The notes beneath the pieces were generated by a model. The model ran no database searches and was not told the origin of the DNA. It was given only the letters and a program-made list of their open reading frames with translations. Below, one piece after another: positions 1 to 8,817 of a DNA stretch of 64,000 bases (within the stretch, counting starts at the first letter, position 1; the number at the start of each line of letters is the position of its first letter). The translations under genes were made by a program, and so were the position numbers. Origin of the DNA: Flavobacteriaceae bacterium CRH (GTDB lineage: Bacteria > Bacteroidota > Bacteroidia > Flavobacteriales > Flavobacteriaceae); NCBI GenBank assembly GCA_001507425.1, contig LMAJ01000020.1, forward strand, positions 29,377-93,376. Reading direction: 5' to 3'.

Positions 1-107
1 TTTTTATAGAAGAATTTTTATTTACAGAAAAATCTGTTGTACAAAATACTGCAAAAGATCATTTTTCTAACCAGATCATACTATCGTATTACAAAGAAAA
101 AAAGTAA
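1..107 (+). CDS. LanB-type lantibiotic dehydratase, C-terminal end only
   Basis: The reading frame is open from base 3 to a TAA at 105-107 and gives 34 residues ending in a segment like NQIILSYYKEKK. Its close spacing to the SpaB_C-type gene that follows, and the resemblance of this tail to flavobacterial lantibiotic dehydratases, suggest the last residues of a class I lanthipeptide dehydratase that glutamylates and dehydrates Ser/Thr in a precursor peptide. The start lies outside the window. The call depends mainly on the neighbour, because 34 residues carry no catalytic motif. Confidence 0.55.
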   Translation, partial: FIEEFLFTEKSVVQNTAKDHFSNQIILSYYKEKK

Positions 108-109
108 AA

Positions 110-868
110 ATGCAAAGAGATTTTTGTCTTGGCAGTGAATGGCTGTATTATAAAATTTATACTGGTGTAAAAACATCTGATTATATTTTATTAGAAAATT
201 TAAACCCTATTATTTCAGGTTTACAACGCAAAAAGGTTATCCAAAAATGGTTCTTTATTCGATACAAAGATACTGATGAACATGTTCGTATTCGCTTTTT
301 GGTGAGTGACACAAAACACCTAACTAGAGTTATTAGATCTTTTTATTCCCTTTTCAATGAATTATTAGAACAAAATTTAGTTTGGAATATACAAACAGAA
401 ACTTATAAAAGAGAGATAGAAAGATATGGTAAAAACACGATGCTAGATTCAGAATTTCTTTTTTGGGAAGATAGTAAGATGATATTACGCTACATCAAAC
501 TTAAATCTCAATTTGTCAAACAAGACACACAATTGTTATTTAGTTTTTATTCAATTGATTCTTTTCTAAATTCATTTAGATTATCTGATAAAGAAAAATT
601 TGTACTGATGAATGATTTACAAGCTTCTTTCAAAATAGAATTTGACACAGATAAAGAACAGAAAAAAGAAATGTATAAAAGTTACCAATCACTATATTCT
701 CAAATAGATGATTTTTTGTCAACTACGTCAAATAATAATTTCGAAGGAATTGTAAAAGTTGTAAATAAAAAATCTAAAAATATTGCTGAGAAAGCTTTAG
801 ATATTAAAACTAAAATCGAAATTCCATTAGAATCTTTTTTTAGCAAGTCATATCCATATGATGATTAA
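110..868 (+). CDS. Thiopeptide/lantibiotic-type biosynthesis protein (SpaB_C-like)
   Basis: This 252-residue soluble protein begins two bases after the stop of the LanB-like fragment, so the two are probably translated together. The N-terminal stretch, residues 8-60, has the WLYYKIY, then KWFFIRYKD and HVRIRF pattern of the SpaB_C / thiopeptide-type bacteriocin biosynthesis domain. That domain performs glutamate elimination in split LanB enzymes. In many Bacteroidota it is a separate short protein after the dehydratase, as here. The protein has no signal peptide or membrane segment and should act in the cytoplasm. No LanC cyclase, transporter or precursor follows within the window, so any rest of the cluster lies upstream or has been lost. 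The family assignment is fairly secure; the product is unknown. Confidence 0.75.
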   Translation: MQRDFCLGSEWLYYKIYTGVKTSDYILLENLNPIISGLQRKKVIQKWFFIRYKDTDEHVRIRFLVSDTKHLTRVIRSFYSLFNELLEQNLVWNIQTETYKREIERYGKNTMLDSEFLFWEDSKMILRYIKLKSQFVKQDTQLLFSFYSIDSFLNSFRLSDKEKFVLMNDLQASFKIEFDTDKEQKKEMYKSYQSLYSQIDDFLSTTSNNNFEGIVKVVNKKSKNIAEKALDIKTKIEIPLESFFSKSYPYDD

Positions 869-959
869 TAGACAATATACTTCTAAGCAAAGAATGTATG
901 AGCTAATAATTTACGATCATTTATACCGATATTATAAAACCCTAAATTACAAAAGATAG
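861..959 (+). CDS. Possible 32-residue ORF overlapping the SpaB_C-like stop
   Basis: An ATG at 861 lies inside the last codons of the SpaB_C-like gene and opens a 32-codon frame, rich in Tyr, Arg and Lys, that stops at 957-959. The overlap of start and stop is typical of translational coupling, so it could be a tiny real gene or the truncated start of a lost downstream gene. I do not recognise the protein. It lacks the leader and Cys/Ser/Thr-rich core of a lanthipeptide precursor. Confidence 0.2.
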   Translation: MINRQYTSKQRMYELIIYDHLYRYYKTLNYKR

Positions 960-1149
960 TTTAGTTTTACATTTACTAATTTTTAAAAAATAGATTTGGA
1001 GTAGATACCTTTTTTACCAAAAAAAGTTAAAGCTCCCGTTTTCAGTTTTTTTATAGAAAGTTTTATTTACATGTGACTAATCGAATTATAGCATTCATTT
1101 TAAATAAGTTAAACAACTTAACAGTCTTAAAATTGACAATTTGAATTTT

Positions 1150-1243
1150 GATGGCATATTCGTGGCTCAGTGTCAAAAAAATATTACAAATGCAGTATAA
1201 GAGCGGGATAAGAAGCTTAGGTTCGAATCCCTCTTCATCGGTC
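1150..1243 (+). pseudogene. Decayed tRNA-like sequence
   Basis: The stretch has a D-arm-like GTGGCTCAGT at 1162-1171, a T-arm-like GGTTCGAATCCCTC at about 1220-1233, and an end CATCGGTC that could pair partly with GATG near the start. The anticodon arm is not recognisable and the T stem no longer pairs well, so this is at best a relic. tRNA 3' ends are common integration sites, which would fit the gene-poor scar around it. Confidence 0.3.
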
Positions 1244-1299
1244 GATAATTTTAACTATAAAATTCAGCTTGAAAATATTTAAACGATTTACTTTTTAAG

Positions 1300-1393
1300 T
1301 TTTGTGGCAGAATCGTCGCACATAGCAATTTACAAAACCAAAAACCTAATAAAATCAAGTATTCCAGAATTTAGGTTCGAATATTATTAACAT
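1300..1393 (+). repeat. Diverged repeat, copy A
   Basis: It starts with TTTTGTGGCAGAATCGTCG followed by CACAT, and ends with GGTTCGAATATTATTAACAT. Both modules recur in the same order and orientation at 20061-20193, with a handful of substitutions and a different length between them. It contains no open frame. Confidence 0.45.
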
Positions 1394-1551
1394 TTTCTAA
1401 ATGCAGCTATAAGTGACCTTTTTAGAAAGTTTAGGATAGCTAACTATCATTGGTATTACAGCTTGGTCTTGATAATACTTTACAAGTTAAATATTAATGC
1501 AACAAAAATCCATTCTACAATGAAGTAAAATGGATTATTAACTTCGAAGAA

Positions 1552-3576
1552 TCAATTGAAAATTGAAATTCCTGATTTTAGCCAATTTAGATAATATTCG
1601 ATATCCGGATTATAAGCAGTTGGTTCATTTAATTTTTTGCCATTATTATCGACCAAAACATACAAAGGCTGCGCATTGGTTTTGTAAGTCAGCGTTTGAA
1701 ATTCGCTCCATTTCTGACCAATATATTTTATTTTCTTGCCTGTTATTTTAGAGATAATCTGTTCTCCTGGAGGCAATTCTCTTTTATCATCGACGTATAA
1801 AGAGATTAAAACAACATCATTTTTCAAGATACTCAATACTTTGTTATCAGACCAAACGTTGTCTTCCATTTTACGGCAATTTACGCAGGCGTGACCTGTA
1901 AAATCAATCATAACAGGTTTTCCCTTTTTTTTTGCATAGTTCATTCCCATGTCATAATCTGTAAAGGCAACAATATTATGCGGACCAAATTCTGCGCCTT
2001 CAGGTAAAGATTCTTTTGTTTCATTTGAACCTGAAGTTCCCAGTTCGTTTGGCAACTCACTGTAGTTTAATGGTGGCGGAAAACCACTTATTATTTTTAG
2101 TGGCGCACCCCAAATGCCCGGAATCAAATAAATCGTAAAGGATAAAACAACAATACCAAGACTTAGCCTGCCTACACTAATAGACGACAGCGGACTATCA
2201 TGCGGTAATTGGATTTTTCCAAATAAATAAAGTGCCAGGGTTGCGAAAATACCAATCCAGATCGATAGGAATACTTCGCGTTCCAGCCAATGTAATTGCA
2301 AAACCAAATCAGCATTTGATAAAAATTTAAATGCCAGTGCCAGTTCTAAAAATCCTAAAACCACTTTTACAGTGTTCAGCCACCCTCCAGATTTTGGAAG
2401 AGAATTTAACCATCCCGGAAATGCCGCAAACAACGTAAAAGGCAAAGCCAATGCCAACGAAAAACCAAACATTCCAACAAAAGGCGCCAGCCCCCCTCTT
2501 GAAGCGGCTTGTACCAATAAAGTTCCTACGATTGGACCTGTACACGAAAAAGAAACTATGGCTAATGCCAATGCCATAAATAAAATACCAATACTCCCGC
2601 CTTTGTCTGCTTTGCTATCTGCTTTATTCGCCAATGCATTGGGCAGCATAATTTCGAAAGCGCCTAAAAAAGACAAGGCAAAAATTAAAAGGAGAATAAA
2701 AAACAACACATTAAACCAAACGTTTGTCGACAATGCATTTAAAGAATTGGCACCAAAAGCCCATGTAACAATCGCTCCCAGAAAAATATAAATTGCAATT
2801 ATGGAGATTCCGTAAAAAATCGCTTTTCTAATTCCTTCTGTTTTGTTTTTACTTTGTTTGGTAAAAAAACTCACGGTCATTGGAATCATCGGAAAAACAC
2901 AAGGCGTTAATAACGCTGCAAAACCCGATAATAATGACAATAGAAAAATCGACCACAAACTTCCTGAATTTTGTTTTTCGGCTAAAACAGCCAATTTTTC
3001 TTTTTTAATTTGTGTTTTCTGAATAGCAGCAGTCTTGTCAACAACCTTTTTTGAAACTGTATCTACAAAAACAGGTTCTAGCTTAGTTTTGCTATTTTCT
3101 TCTTTTGAATTTCCTGCGATAGTTGGATTTATACTGAAAAGAATATTTTCATACGTTGGCGGCAGACAGCTTTGGTCGTTGCAAACCATAAATTCTAACT
3201 CTCCTTTTATCTCAAATGGCTTTTTACCAACACTTTTTATTCGTTGTTTAAAGATGGTTTCTTTTTCAAAAAACTTGATTTGAAGTTTAAATACAGGATC
3301 ATTAATGATTTTACCGCTTTCTTCAATTACTTCACCAATTACTTTATAATTGGCGCTTTTTTCGAATGTAAAATGTGTTGCAAGCGGTCCGCCATCAGGA
3401 ACATTCTGACTATACAAATGCCATGTTTCTTGTATTTTGGCATTCATTTTTAACTCATATTCCGTATCTGAAATTTTCTCAACACTCATTTTCCATTTTA
3501 CAGGATTATAGACTTGTGCTGTTGTAAATAGTGAAAACAACAAAAATAAACCTGTCAGAAATATTTTCTTTCTCAT
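1552..3576 (-). CDS. dsbD: Thiol:disulfide interchange protein DsbD
   Basis: This 674-residue inner-membrane protein carries electrons from cytoplasmic thioredoxin to the periplasm. After a signal peptide (about residues 1-20) comes the N-terminal DsbD domain, with the cysteine pair in VCNDQSCLPP near residue 135. The central membrane domain has about eight helices, starting near residue 205 and containing LTPCVFPMIPM and SCTGPIVG with its two redox cysteines. The C-terminal thioredoxin-like domain has HACVNCRKM (CxxC) near residue 560. All three domains are present, so it should work. It lies downstream of two thioredoxin-fold proteins and two peptidases and probably keeps the periplasmic TlpA-like protein reduced. 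A terminator-like hairpin sits directly before its start, so its expression may be uncoupled from the genes upstream. Confidence 0.9.
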   Translation of the reverse strand: MRKKIFLTGLFLLFSLFTTAQVYNPVKWKMSVEKISDTEYELKMNAKIQETWHLYSQNVPDGGPLATHFTFEKSANYKVIGEVIEESGKIINDPVFKLQIKFFEKETIFKQRIKSVGKKPFEIKGELEFMVCNDQSCLPPTYENILFSINPTIAGNSKEENSKTKLEPVFVDTVSKKVVDKTAAIQKTQIKKEKLAVLAEKQNSGSLWSIFLLSLLSGFAALLTPCVFPMIPMTVSFFTKQSKNKTEGIRKAIFYGISIIAIYIFLGAIVTWAFGANSLNALSTNVWFNVLFFILLLIFALSFLGAFEIMLPNALANKADSKADKGGSIGILFMALALAIVSFSCTGPIVGTLLVQAASRGGLAPFVGMFGFSLALALPFTLFAAFPGWLNSLPKSGGWLNTVKVVLGFLELALAFKFLSNADLVLQLHWLEREVFLSIWIGIFATLALYLFGKIQLPHDSPLSSISVGRLSLGIVVLSFTIYLIPGIWGAPLKIISGFPPPLNYSELPNELGTSGSNETKESLPEGAEFGPHNIVAFTDYDMGMNYAKKKGKPVMIDFTGHACVNCRKMEDNVWSDNKVLSILKNDVVLISLYVDDKRELPPGEQIISKITGKKIKYIGQKWSEFQTLTYKTNAQPLYVLVDNNGKKLNEPTAYNPDIEYYLNWLKSGISIFN

Positions 3577-3585
3577 AAATTATCA

Positions 3586-3619
3586 TTAAAAAAACGGGAT
3601 TGCTCTACACAACAATCCC
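3586..3619 (-). terminator. Hairpin with T-run between the M16 gene and dsbD
   Basis: On the minus strand GGGATTG (3619-3613) pairs with CAATCCC (3602-3596) and is followed by G then seven Ts. This is a typical intrinsic terminator for the M16 operon. It ends only about ten bases before the dsbD start codon, leaving no room for a separate promoter after it. dsbD must therefore depend on readthrough or on a promoter inside or upstream of the hairpin. Confidence 0.6.
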
Positions 3620-3698
3620 TTAAAAAACCACTTTAAAAACTAAAATACTAATTCAAAATATTTAAATGTAGAGGGCAAATTATAAGATTATCTAAAGT

Positions 3699-6515
3699 TT
3701 ACAGGGGCTTGTAAACCACTTCGTAACTTTTTACTTTGTTAAAAAATGAACTCGTAAAATCCTGTAGATCTTTCTCCGTAATATTTTTTATAAGGCCTGA
3801 ATACGTTGCAGGATCATCATTATTGATGTTATTCTGAAAAAAATTAGACATTAATTCCATCGTATAACTATTGAAGTTTTTACTGTCTTCTCTTTCCTTG
3901 AGATAATTTGTTTTTGTTTTTTCGATATCTTCTTTTACAAATTCTCCTTTTTTCATCTTTTCGATTTCCTGATATACTATCGGAAGCAATTTTTCTACTT
4001 TATCAGCATCACAGTCAAAATTGATAGACAACAAAGCGGTATTTTTCGGCAGTTTGATAATGTTACCATTTGCATGTGCTGCATAAGTTCCTCCTTCTTT
4101 TTCTCTTAAACTCTCGGTAAATCTCAGGGTTAAAACATCGCCAAACATCCTAGCTAAAATGTTGTTTTTTGAATTGTATTTATAATCGCTTTCAAATTGA
4201 ATCTTCACGACACTTTTTGGCGATGTCATTTTTATAAAAATATCTTTATCAATTTTGTTTGAAACCCATTGCAGACTATTGTCTTTAAATGTTTCCGTGC
4301 GTTTTATGCCTGGAATACTGGCTATATATTTTTGTAATAAAGGTTTTAGGATTTCGGGAGTTACATCTCCTTCTATATAAAACTCAAAATTTGCAACGTC
4401 TGAAAAACGCTCTTTATAGATTTTCTGCATTTTCTCAAAAGACAAATCATCTATAAATTCCTGATTTAACAATCTGATATTTGGATTATTTTTTCCAAAG
4501 ACAACAGCATTTAGACTGTCGCGCATTTTTCCTCGAATGTCGTTGTCTTTATTTTTAAGTGTATTTTGCATATTCGATTTTAAGATGTTGAAGGTTTCTA
4601 AATCGAATCGTGGTTTTACAAAACGCAAATGCACTAATTGCATCATTGTTTCCATGTCTCTTACTTTGGCACTTGCTGCAACTGTTTCGGTTAAATTGCC
4701 AATTCCTACAGAAGAATAAACCGATTTCCCTACCAAAACTTTTTCTAAATCTGTACTTGAAAACACACCTAAACCAGAACTCTGTGCCAATGAAATAGTC
4801 AAATTTGCCGATGGTAAATCTTTAGGTTCATACAAAGAAAATCCTCCAAAACTTTCTGCTTTTAATTCTACATCGCCTGCATTTTTATTGGCAAATTTAT
4901 AATGAACGACTACGCCATTACTCAAAGTAAAAGTGGTTGCTCCTATTTCTTTATTTGATTTTTCTGCTGTAATTTTTCCCGGAATTATGTTTACATCTGT
5001 CAGTAATGATTTTTCGGTATAAGTATCAACATAAGGTTTTAAGTCGGGATTATTTTCTGCTTTTTTAATGATAGAAAAAGCTTCTTCCTGCGTTAAATTG
5101 GTTTCATTTTCTACACCTGTAACAGCAACAATACGATTTTCAGCAGTATATCCTGCCATTAATTCGGCTTGAAGTTTCTTTGAATCCAGAGTTTCTAAAA
5201 TAGATTTAACCATTTCAAATTCGGCTTTAGCATCAGAAAAAATTTCCCCTGTCATGTATTCTTTTTTAACTGCGCTTAGAATTGTTCTGTGCGACAGTTC
5301 TTTTTCTGTTTCGATGTTATTTTCGTAATTTGAAATAGTCGAAGCGATTGTTCGTTTTATTTCTCCTTCAGAAAATCCGAATTTACCCGCACGCACCATT
5401 TCATCTATTACACTTGCAAAAGCTTCGGCTTGCTTATTTGGTTTTGGAGCAGTATTTAAATTAAAAACATCATTTGTTGTTGTAAAAGGTCCATAACTTA
5501 CGTTTGCATATTTAAACGGACAATCATTTTTTTGAGAAAGTGCTCTAAGTCTTTTATTCAACATATTGAGTGCCATGTTTCTTAATGTCGAATGCTCTAA
5601 ATTAGTGTATGTCTTATCTGTTTTTTTTTGACTTTGAACAATCACAAAAGAAATACCTGACTTTGTAATTTCCTTGTCTGTTACTTGTTTAAAAAAGGTT
5701 TCCTTGTGATCCGCAACGTTAATTTGAAAACGTTTCAATGGATTTGGAACGGCTGGAATATCAGCAAATATGGTTTTAATCTTTTTCTCAATTTCTACAA
5801 CATCAACATCTCCAATTACAGCAATAGCCTGCAAATCAGGACGATACAAATCTTTGTAAAAATCTCTTAAGGTATTGTATTCAAAATGCTGTACAATATT
5901 CATATCGCCAATTGGCGTGCGGTCTGCATACAAGGTATGGTTATAATAAAGCGGTGCAAACTGGTTAAAAACACGTGATGAAGCGTCTTGTCTGGTTCTC
6001 CATTCTTCATTAATTACATTTCGTTCTGCATCAATTTCTTTATTGGTTAGCAATAACGAATGCGACCAATCGTGCAATATTAGCAGACAATTGTCTATTA
6101 CTTTAGGATCTGTTGAAGGAATATTATCAAAATTATAAACGGTTTCATCGTAAGCGGTGTACGCATTTATGTTTTTACCAAAAACGGCTCCCTGCTTCTG
6201 AAGAAATTCTAAAATGCCTTTTTCAGGAAAGTTTTTAGTTCCGTTAAAAGCCATGTGTTCCAGAAAATGTGCCAATCCTTTTTGCTTGTCATTCTCTAAA
6301 ATGGAACCCACATTTTGAATAATGTAATAACTGGCTGTATTTTTATTTACCGTAGTTGGATAAATATAATAGGTCATACCGTTTGAGAGTACGCCTTTTG
6401 TTACTTTTGTATTTTTTGCAATTTCCTGATTTGCCTGGAATTTCTGGGCTTTTAACGATGAAATTCCAACCAAAAAAAGGAGAAAATTTAGAAGTAAGAC
6501 TTTTATAAATTTCAT
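3699..6515 (-). CDS. M16 family zinc metallopeptidase (pitrilysin/insulinase type)
   Basis: The 938-residue protein has a signal peptide (residues 1-23) and the four-domain layout of long M16 peptidases. The inverted zinc motif HFLEH is at residues 83-87, with E86 as the likely catalytic residue, and the third zinc ligand is probably E164 in AERNVINEE, 77 residues on. A second, non-catalytic M16 half follows from about residue 500. Such enzymes degrade peptides inside a closed chamber, here in the periplasm. Forty bases separate it from the S8 peptidase, and both are transcribed with the SusCD/thioredoxin genes. It could take the final steps of breaking down peptides imported by SusCD, or act in quality control. 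Confidence 0.88.
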   Translation of the reverse strand: MKFIKVLLLNFLLFLVGISSLKAQKFQANQEIAKNTKVTKGVLSNGMTYYIYPTTVNKNTASYYIIQNVGSILENDKQKGLAHFLEHMAFNGTKNFPEKGILEFLQKQGAVFGKNINAYTAYDETVYNFDNIPSTDPKVIDNCLLILHDWSHSLLLTNKEIDAERNVINEEWRTRQDASSRVFNQFAPLYYNHTLYADRTPIGDMNIVQHFEYNTLRDFYKDLYRPDLQAIAVIGDVDVVEIEKKIKTIFADIPAVPNPLKRFQINVADHKETFFKQVTDKEITKSGISFVIVQSQKKTDKTYTNLEHSTLRNMALNMLNKRLRALSQKNDCPFKYANVSYGPFTTTNDVFNLNTAPKPNKQAEAFASVIDEMVRAGKFGFSEGEIKRTIASTISNYENNIETEKELSHRTILSAVKKEYMTGEIFSDAKAEFEMVKSILETLDSKKLQAELMAGYTAENRIVAVTGVENETNLTQEEAFSIIKKAENNPDLKPYVDTYTEKSLLTDVNIIPGKITAEKSNKEIGATTFTLSNGVVVHYKFANKNAGDVELKAESFGGFSLYEPKDLPSANLTISLAQSSGLGVFSSTDLEKVLVGKSVYSSVGIGNLTETVAASAKVRDMETMMQLVHLRFVKPRFDLETFNILKSNMQNTLKNKDNDIRGKMRDSLNAVVFGKNNPNIRLLNQEFIDDLSFEKMQKIYKERFSDVANFEFYIEGDVTPEILKPLLQKYIASIPGIKRTETFKDNSLQWVSNKIDKDIFIKMTSPKSVVKIQFESDYKYNSKNNILARMFGDVLTLRFTESLREKEGGTYAAHANGNIIKLPKNTALLSINFDCDADKVEKLLPIVYQEIEKMKKGEFVKEDIEKTKTNYLKEREDSKNFNSYTMELMSNFFQNNINNDDPATYSGLIKNITEKDLQDFTSSFFNKVKSYEVVYKPL

Positions 6516-6554
6516 GATATTTTTGTTGTGTTGTAATGCGTAATAATTTCGTAA

Positions 6555-8105
6555 CTAATATGTTGCAGCAAGTTTTAAGGCTTCGTAAGCATTGACAACG
6601 CCTCCGGTACGGCAAAAATCTGACAGAGAACCAATTTGTCCTTTTACCTGAATAGGATGCGTAACTTTACTTACTGATTTTAGAATAATTTCCTTAACCT
6701 GAAAGGCATTTAAATTTGGATAATAAGAGCGTAAAAGTGCTGCAAGACCCGCCACAACAGGCGCTGCCATACTGGTTCCGTCACTTAATGCGTATTTTGA
6801 ATATGGAATTGTGGAATTAATTTGTACACCGGGAGCAAAAACATCAACGGTATTTTTGCCATAATTAGAAAATGACGCTACTAAATATTGATCGTCTTTA
6901 GCTTCTGATGCGCCAACTTCGATCCATGAATTTGGTTTTCCGGTTTTATTTAAATCGATGCAATTTGGGTAAAAAGAGGGTTCAACATCTACGTTTAATC
7001 CGTCATTTCCGGAAGCATGAACCAATACTACATCTTTAGACATTGCGTATTGTATGGCTTCATCAACCGTTTTTTTATTGGGAGAATACGGTTTTCCAAA
7101 ACTCATATTAATCACTTTTGCTCCGTTGTCTACGGCATAACGGATAGCGTTTGCGACATCTTTGTCTCTTTCGTCTCCGTCCGGCACTGTTCTAACTGAC
7201 ATTAAAAGCACATTATCTGCTACACCGTCAATTCCGATTCCGTTGTTGCGTATTGCGCCAACAATACCTCCAACATGTGTACCGTGAAAAGCTCCCGGTC
7301 CTGTTACATCGTTGTTGCCATAATTTTTCTGGGAAACATTGTTGTAATCATCACCTACAATATATCTTGGATCAAATTCCAGATTCAGCTGAAATTCTAC
7401 CTGATCTTTATAATGGTTAACTCCATTTGTAATTGTATTTTGCTTGTAAGTTGCAAAATCCGGATATTGTGGCAATTGGTCTATAAATCTTTTTCGCATT
7501 CCCATTTGGTTCAGCGTTTCAGGATCAAAAGCTTTTATTTGTGCCAAAGTCGGATTCTCTGTTCCCATTATGGTAAGCATGCTGTCTACAACGGCTTCAA
7601 CATACATTTCGCCAGCCAATCCTCTGTTTGCTTTTGCTAATTGTATTCTCAGTTTTTCTTTGAGTATTTTATAGTTTGCAAGTCCGGCAGTATCTTTTGG
7701 TAATGTTTTTAAATCTCCAAAACGCTTTTGTCCCTGACGGACTAATCTTGTAAGTTCCAGATTTTCAAATCCAACATTTCCTTTTTCAGAACCTAAATAA
7801 TTCCATCCGTTAAAATCATCAACATAACCGTTATGATCATCATCTTTATTATTTCCTGCAATTTCCTTGGCATTTTTCCAGATTACAGCTTGCAAGTCTT
7901 CGTGTTTTATATCGATTCCGCTATCTAATATTGCTACAATAACAGTTTTGCTTTTTTTGCCCTCAAGCAATTCTTTATACGCTTTGTCTGTACTTATCCC
8001 AAACACCATATCTTGTTTTAAATCTTTGTGCTGCCAATTATTCTGGGCATAGTTTTTTAATGCGATAAAAAAACACAAAGCAATTATCAGCCTTTTATTT
8101 TTCAT
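6555..8105 (-). CDS. S8 family subtilisin-like serine peptidase
   Basis: A start at 8105 gives 516 residues with an immediate signal peptide (MKNKRLIIALCFFIALKNYA), so the ATG 16 codons upstream is unlikely. The triad is complete: D61 in AILDSGID, H274 in HGTHVGG and S445 in GTSMAAPV, with N367 in ASGND forming the oxyanion hole. The gap between D61 and H274 is about 210 residues, against roughly 30 in subtilisin, so there is a large insertion after the first catalytic block. There is no obvious propeptide or Por-type sorting tail, so the enzyme probably acts in the periplasm or on the cell surface. It lies between the TlpA-like gene and the M16 gene. Confidence 0.9.
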   Translation of the reverse strand: MKNKRLIIALCFFIALKNYAQNNWQHKDLKQDMVFGISTDKAYKELLEGKKSKTVIVAILDSGIDIKHEDLQAVIWKNAKEIAGNNKDDDHNGYVDDFNGWNYLGSEKGNVGFENLELTRLVRQGQKRFGDLKTLPKDTAGLANYKILKEKLRIQLAKANRGLAGEMYVEAVVDSMLTIMGTENPTLAQIKAFDPETLNQMGMRKRFIDQLPQYPDFATYKQNTITNGVNHYKDQVEFQLNLEFDPRYIVGDDYNNVSQKNYGNNDVTGPGAFHGTHVGGIVGAIRNNGIGIDGVADNVLLMSVRTVPDGDERDKDVANAIRYAVDNGAKVINMSFGKPYSPNKKTVDEAIQYAMSKDVVLVHASGNDGLNVDVEPSFYPNCIDLNKTGKPNSWIEVGASEAKDDQYLVASFSNYGKNTVDVFAPGVQINSTIPYSKYALSDGTSMAAPVVAGLAALLRSYYPNLNAFQVKEIILKSVSKVTHPIQVKGQIGSLSDFCRTGGVVNAYEALKLAATY

Positions 8106-8198
8106 TTTTTGATGAGTTTTTATTTTAAGTTGAGACAATAAAAGTCCTGGCAAGACAAATAATGTCCTGCTTCAATTCAATTTTAATGTATCTAGAGT

Positions 8199-8783
8199 TT
8201 AGTGCGCCGCCTTATTTTTAGCTACAATTGCCTGTGCTTTTTCAACGGTAAATTTTCCGTCAACGAGAAGCTGCAGGATTTCCTCATTCAAATCGCTTGG
8301 GTAGGTTTGCCAAACTAGTTTATTGTTTTGTATGACGAAGGTTTGCGGAATAGAAAAAACACCTGCAGGAACAACCCAGTTTTTATGAAAATCACTGTTT
8401 TTATCTCCTCCATAAGCTGCTTTTAAGTCCCAGTTGATTCCTTCTTTTTTCATGAAAGCCACGACTTTTTCTTTATTATCTTCCAGGACATCTTGCGCAA
8501 TAAAATCTATTTTGCCTTTAAATTGTGTACTCAATCTGCTCAAGTGTGGCATTAACGCAATGCATGGTTTGCACCAAGTTGCCCATAAATCGACAATATA
8601 AATACTGTCTTTCTTAAATTCAGTTACAGGAGTTCCTTTCAGCCAGTCTACTTTGGGATAGATTGTCATTTTTCCACCAATTTCATATTCGTTTTCTTCC
8701 GGCTTTTCCTGTGCAGAAAGAGTTGAAATGCAAATCGAAAATACTACTATAATTAAGGTCAGAATGTGCTTTGTTTTTTTCAT
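8199..8783 (-). CDS. TlpA-family thioredoxin-like protein
   Basis: This 194-residue protein has a signal peptide (residues 1-24) and one thioredoxin fold with a canonical WATWCKPC, the cysteines being C71 and C74. It should act as a periplasmic thiol reductant fed by DsbD. It is 34 bases downstream of the DUF4369/thioredoxin-fold gene and belongs to the same operon. Its partner substrates are unknown; the peptidases and the SusCD pair are obvious candidates for cysteine-containing clients. Confidence 0.85.
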   Translation of the reverse strand: MKKTKHILTLIIVVFSICISTLSAQEKPEENEYEIGGKMTIYPKVDWLKGTPVTEFKKDSIYIVDLWATWCKPCIALMPHLSRLSTQFKGKIDFIAQDVLEDNKEKVVAFMKKEGINWDLKAAYGGDKNSDFHKNWVVPAGVFSIPQTFVIQNNKLVWQTYPSDLNEEILQLLVDGKFTVEKAQAIVAKNKAAH

Positions 8784-8817
8784 AATATTGACATTTAATA
8801 TTGTTTTTTTACAGAAT

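Larger units (their letters stand above)
869..1551. other. 684-base stretch without an intact gene
   Basis: This AT-rich gap separates the lanthipeptide genes from the convergent dsbD. Apart from the short overlapping frame at its left end I see no coding region. It holds a tRNA-like relic near 1150-1243 and one copy of a diverged repeat at 1300-1393. It looks like a scar of earlier insertion or deletion rather than a regulatory region. Confidence 0.6.

Noticed and set aside
2372..2791. 139-codon plus-strand frame inside dsbD
   Set aside because: It is the antisense of the DsbD membrane domain, which has all expected motifs; its composition is that of a mirrored hydrophobic gene.
6343..6615. 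90-codon minus-strand frame bridging the S8 and M16 genes
   Set aside because: It overlaps both genes in another frame and shows no motif.
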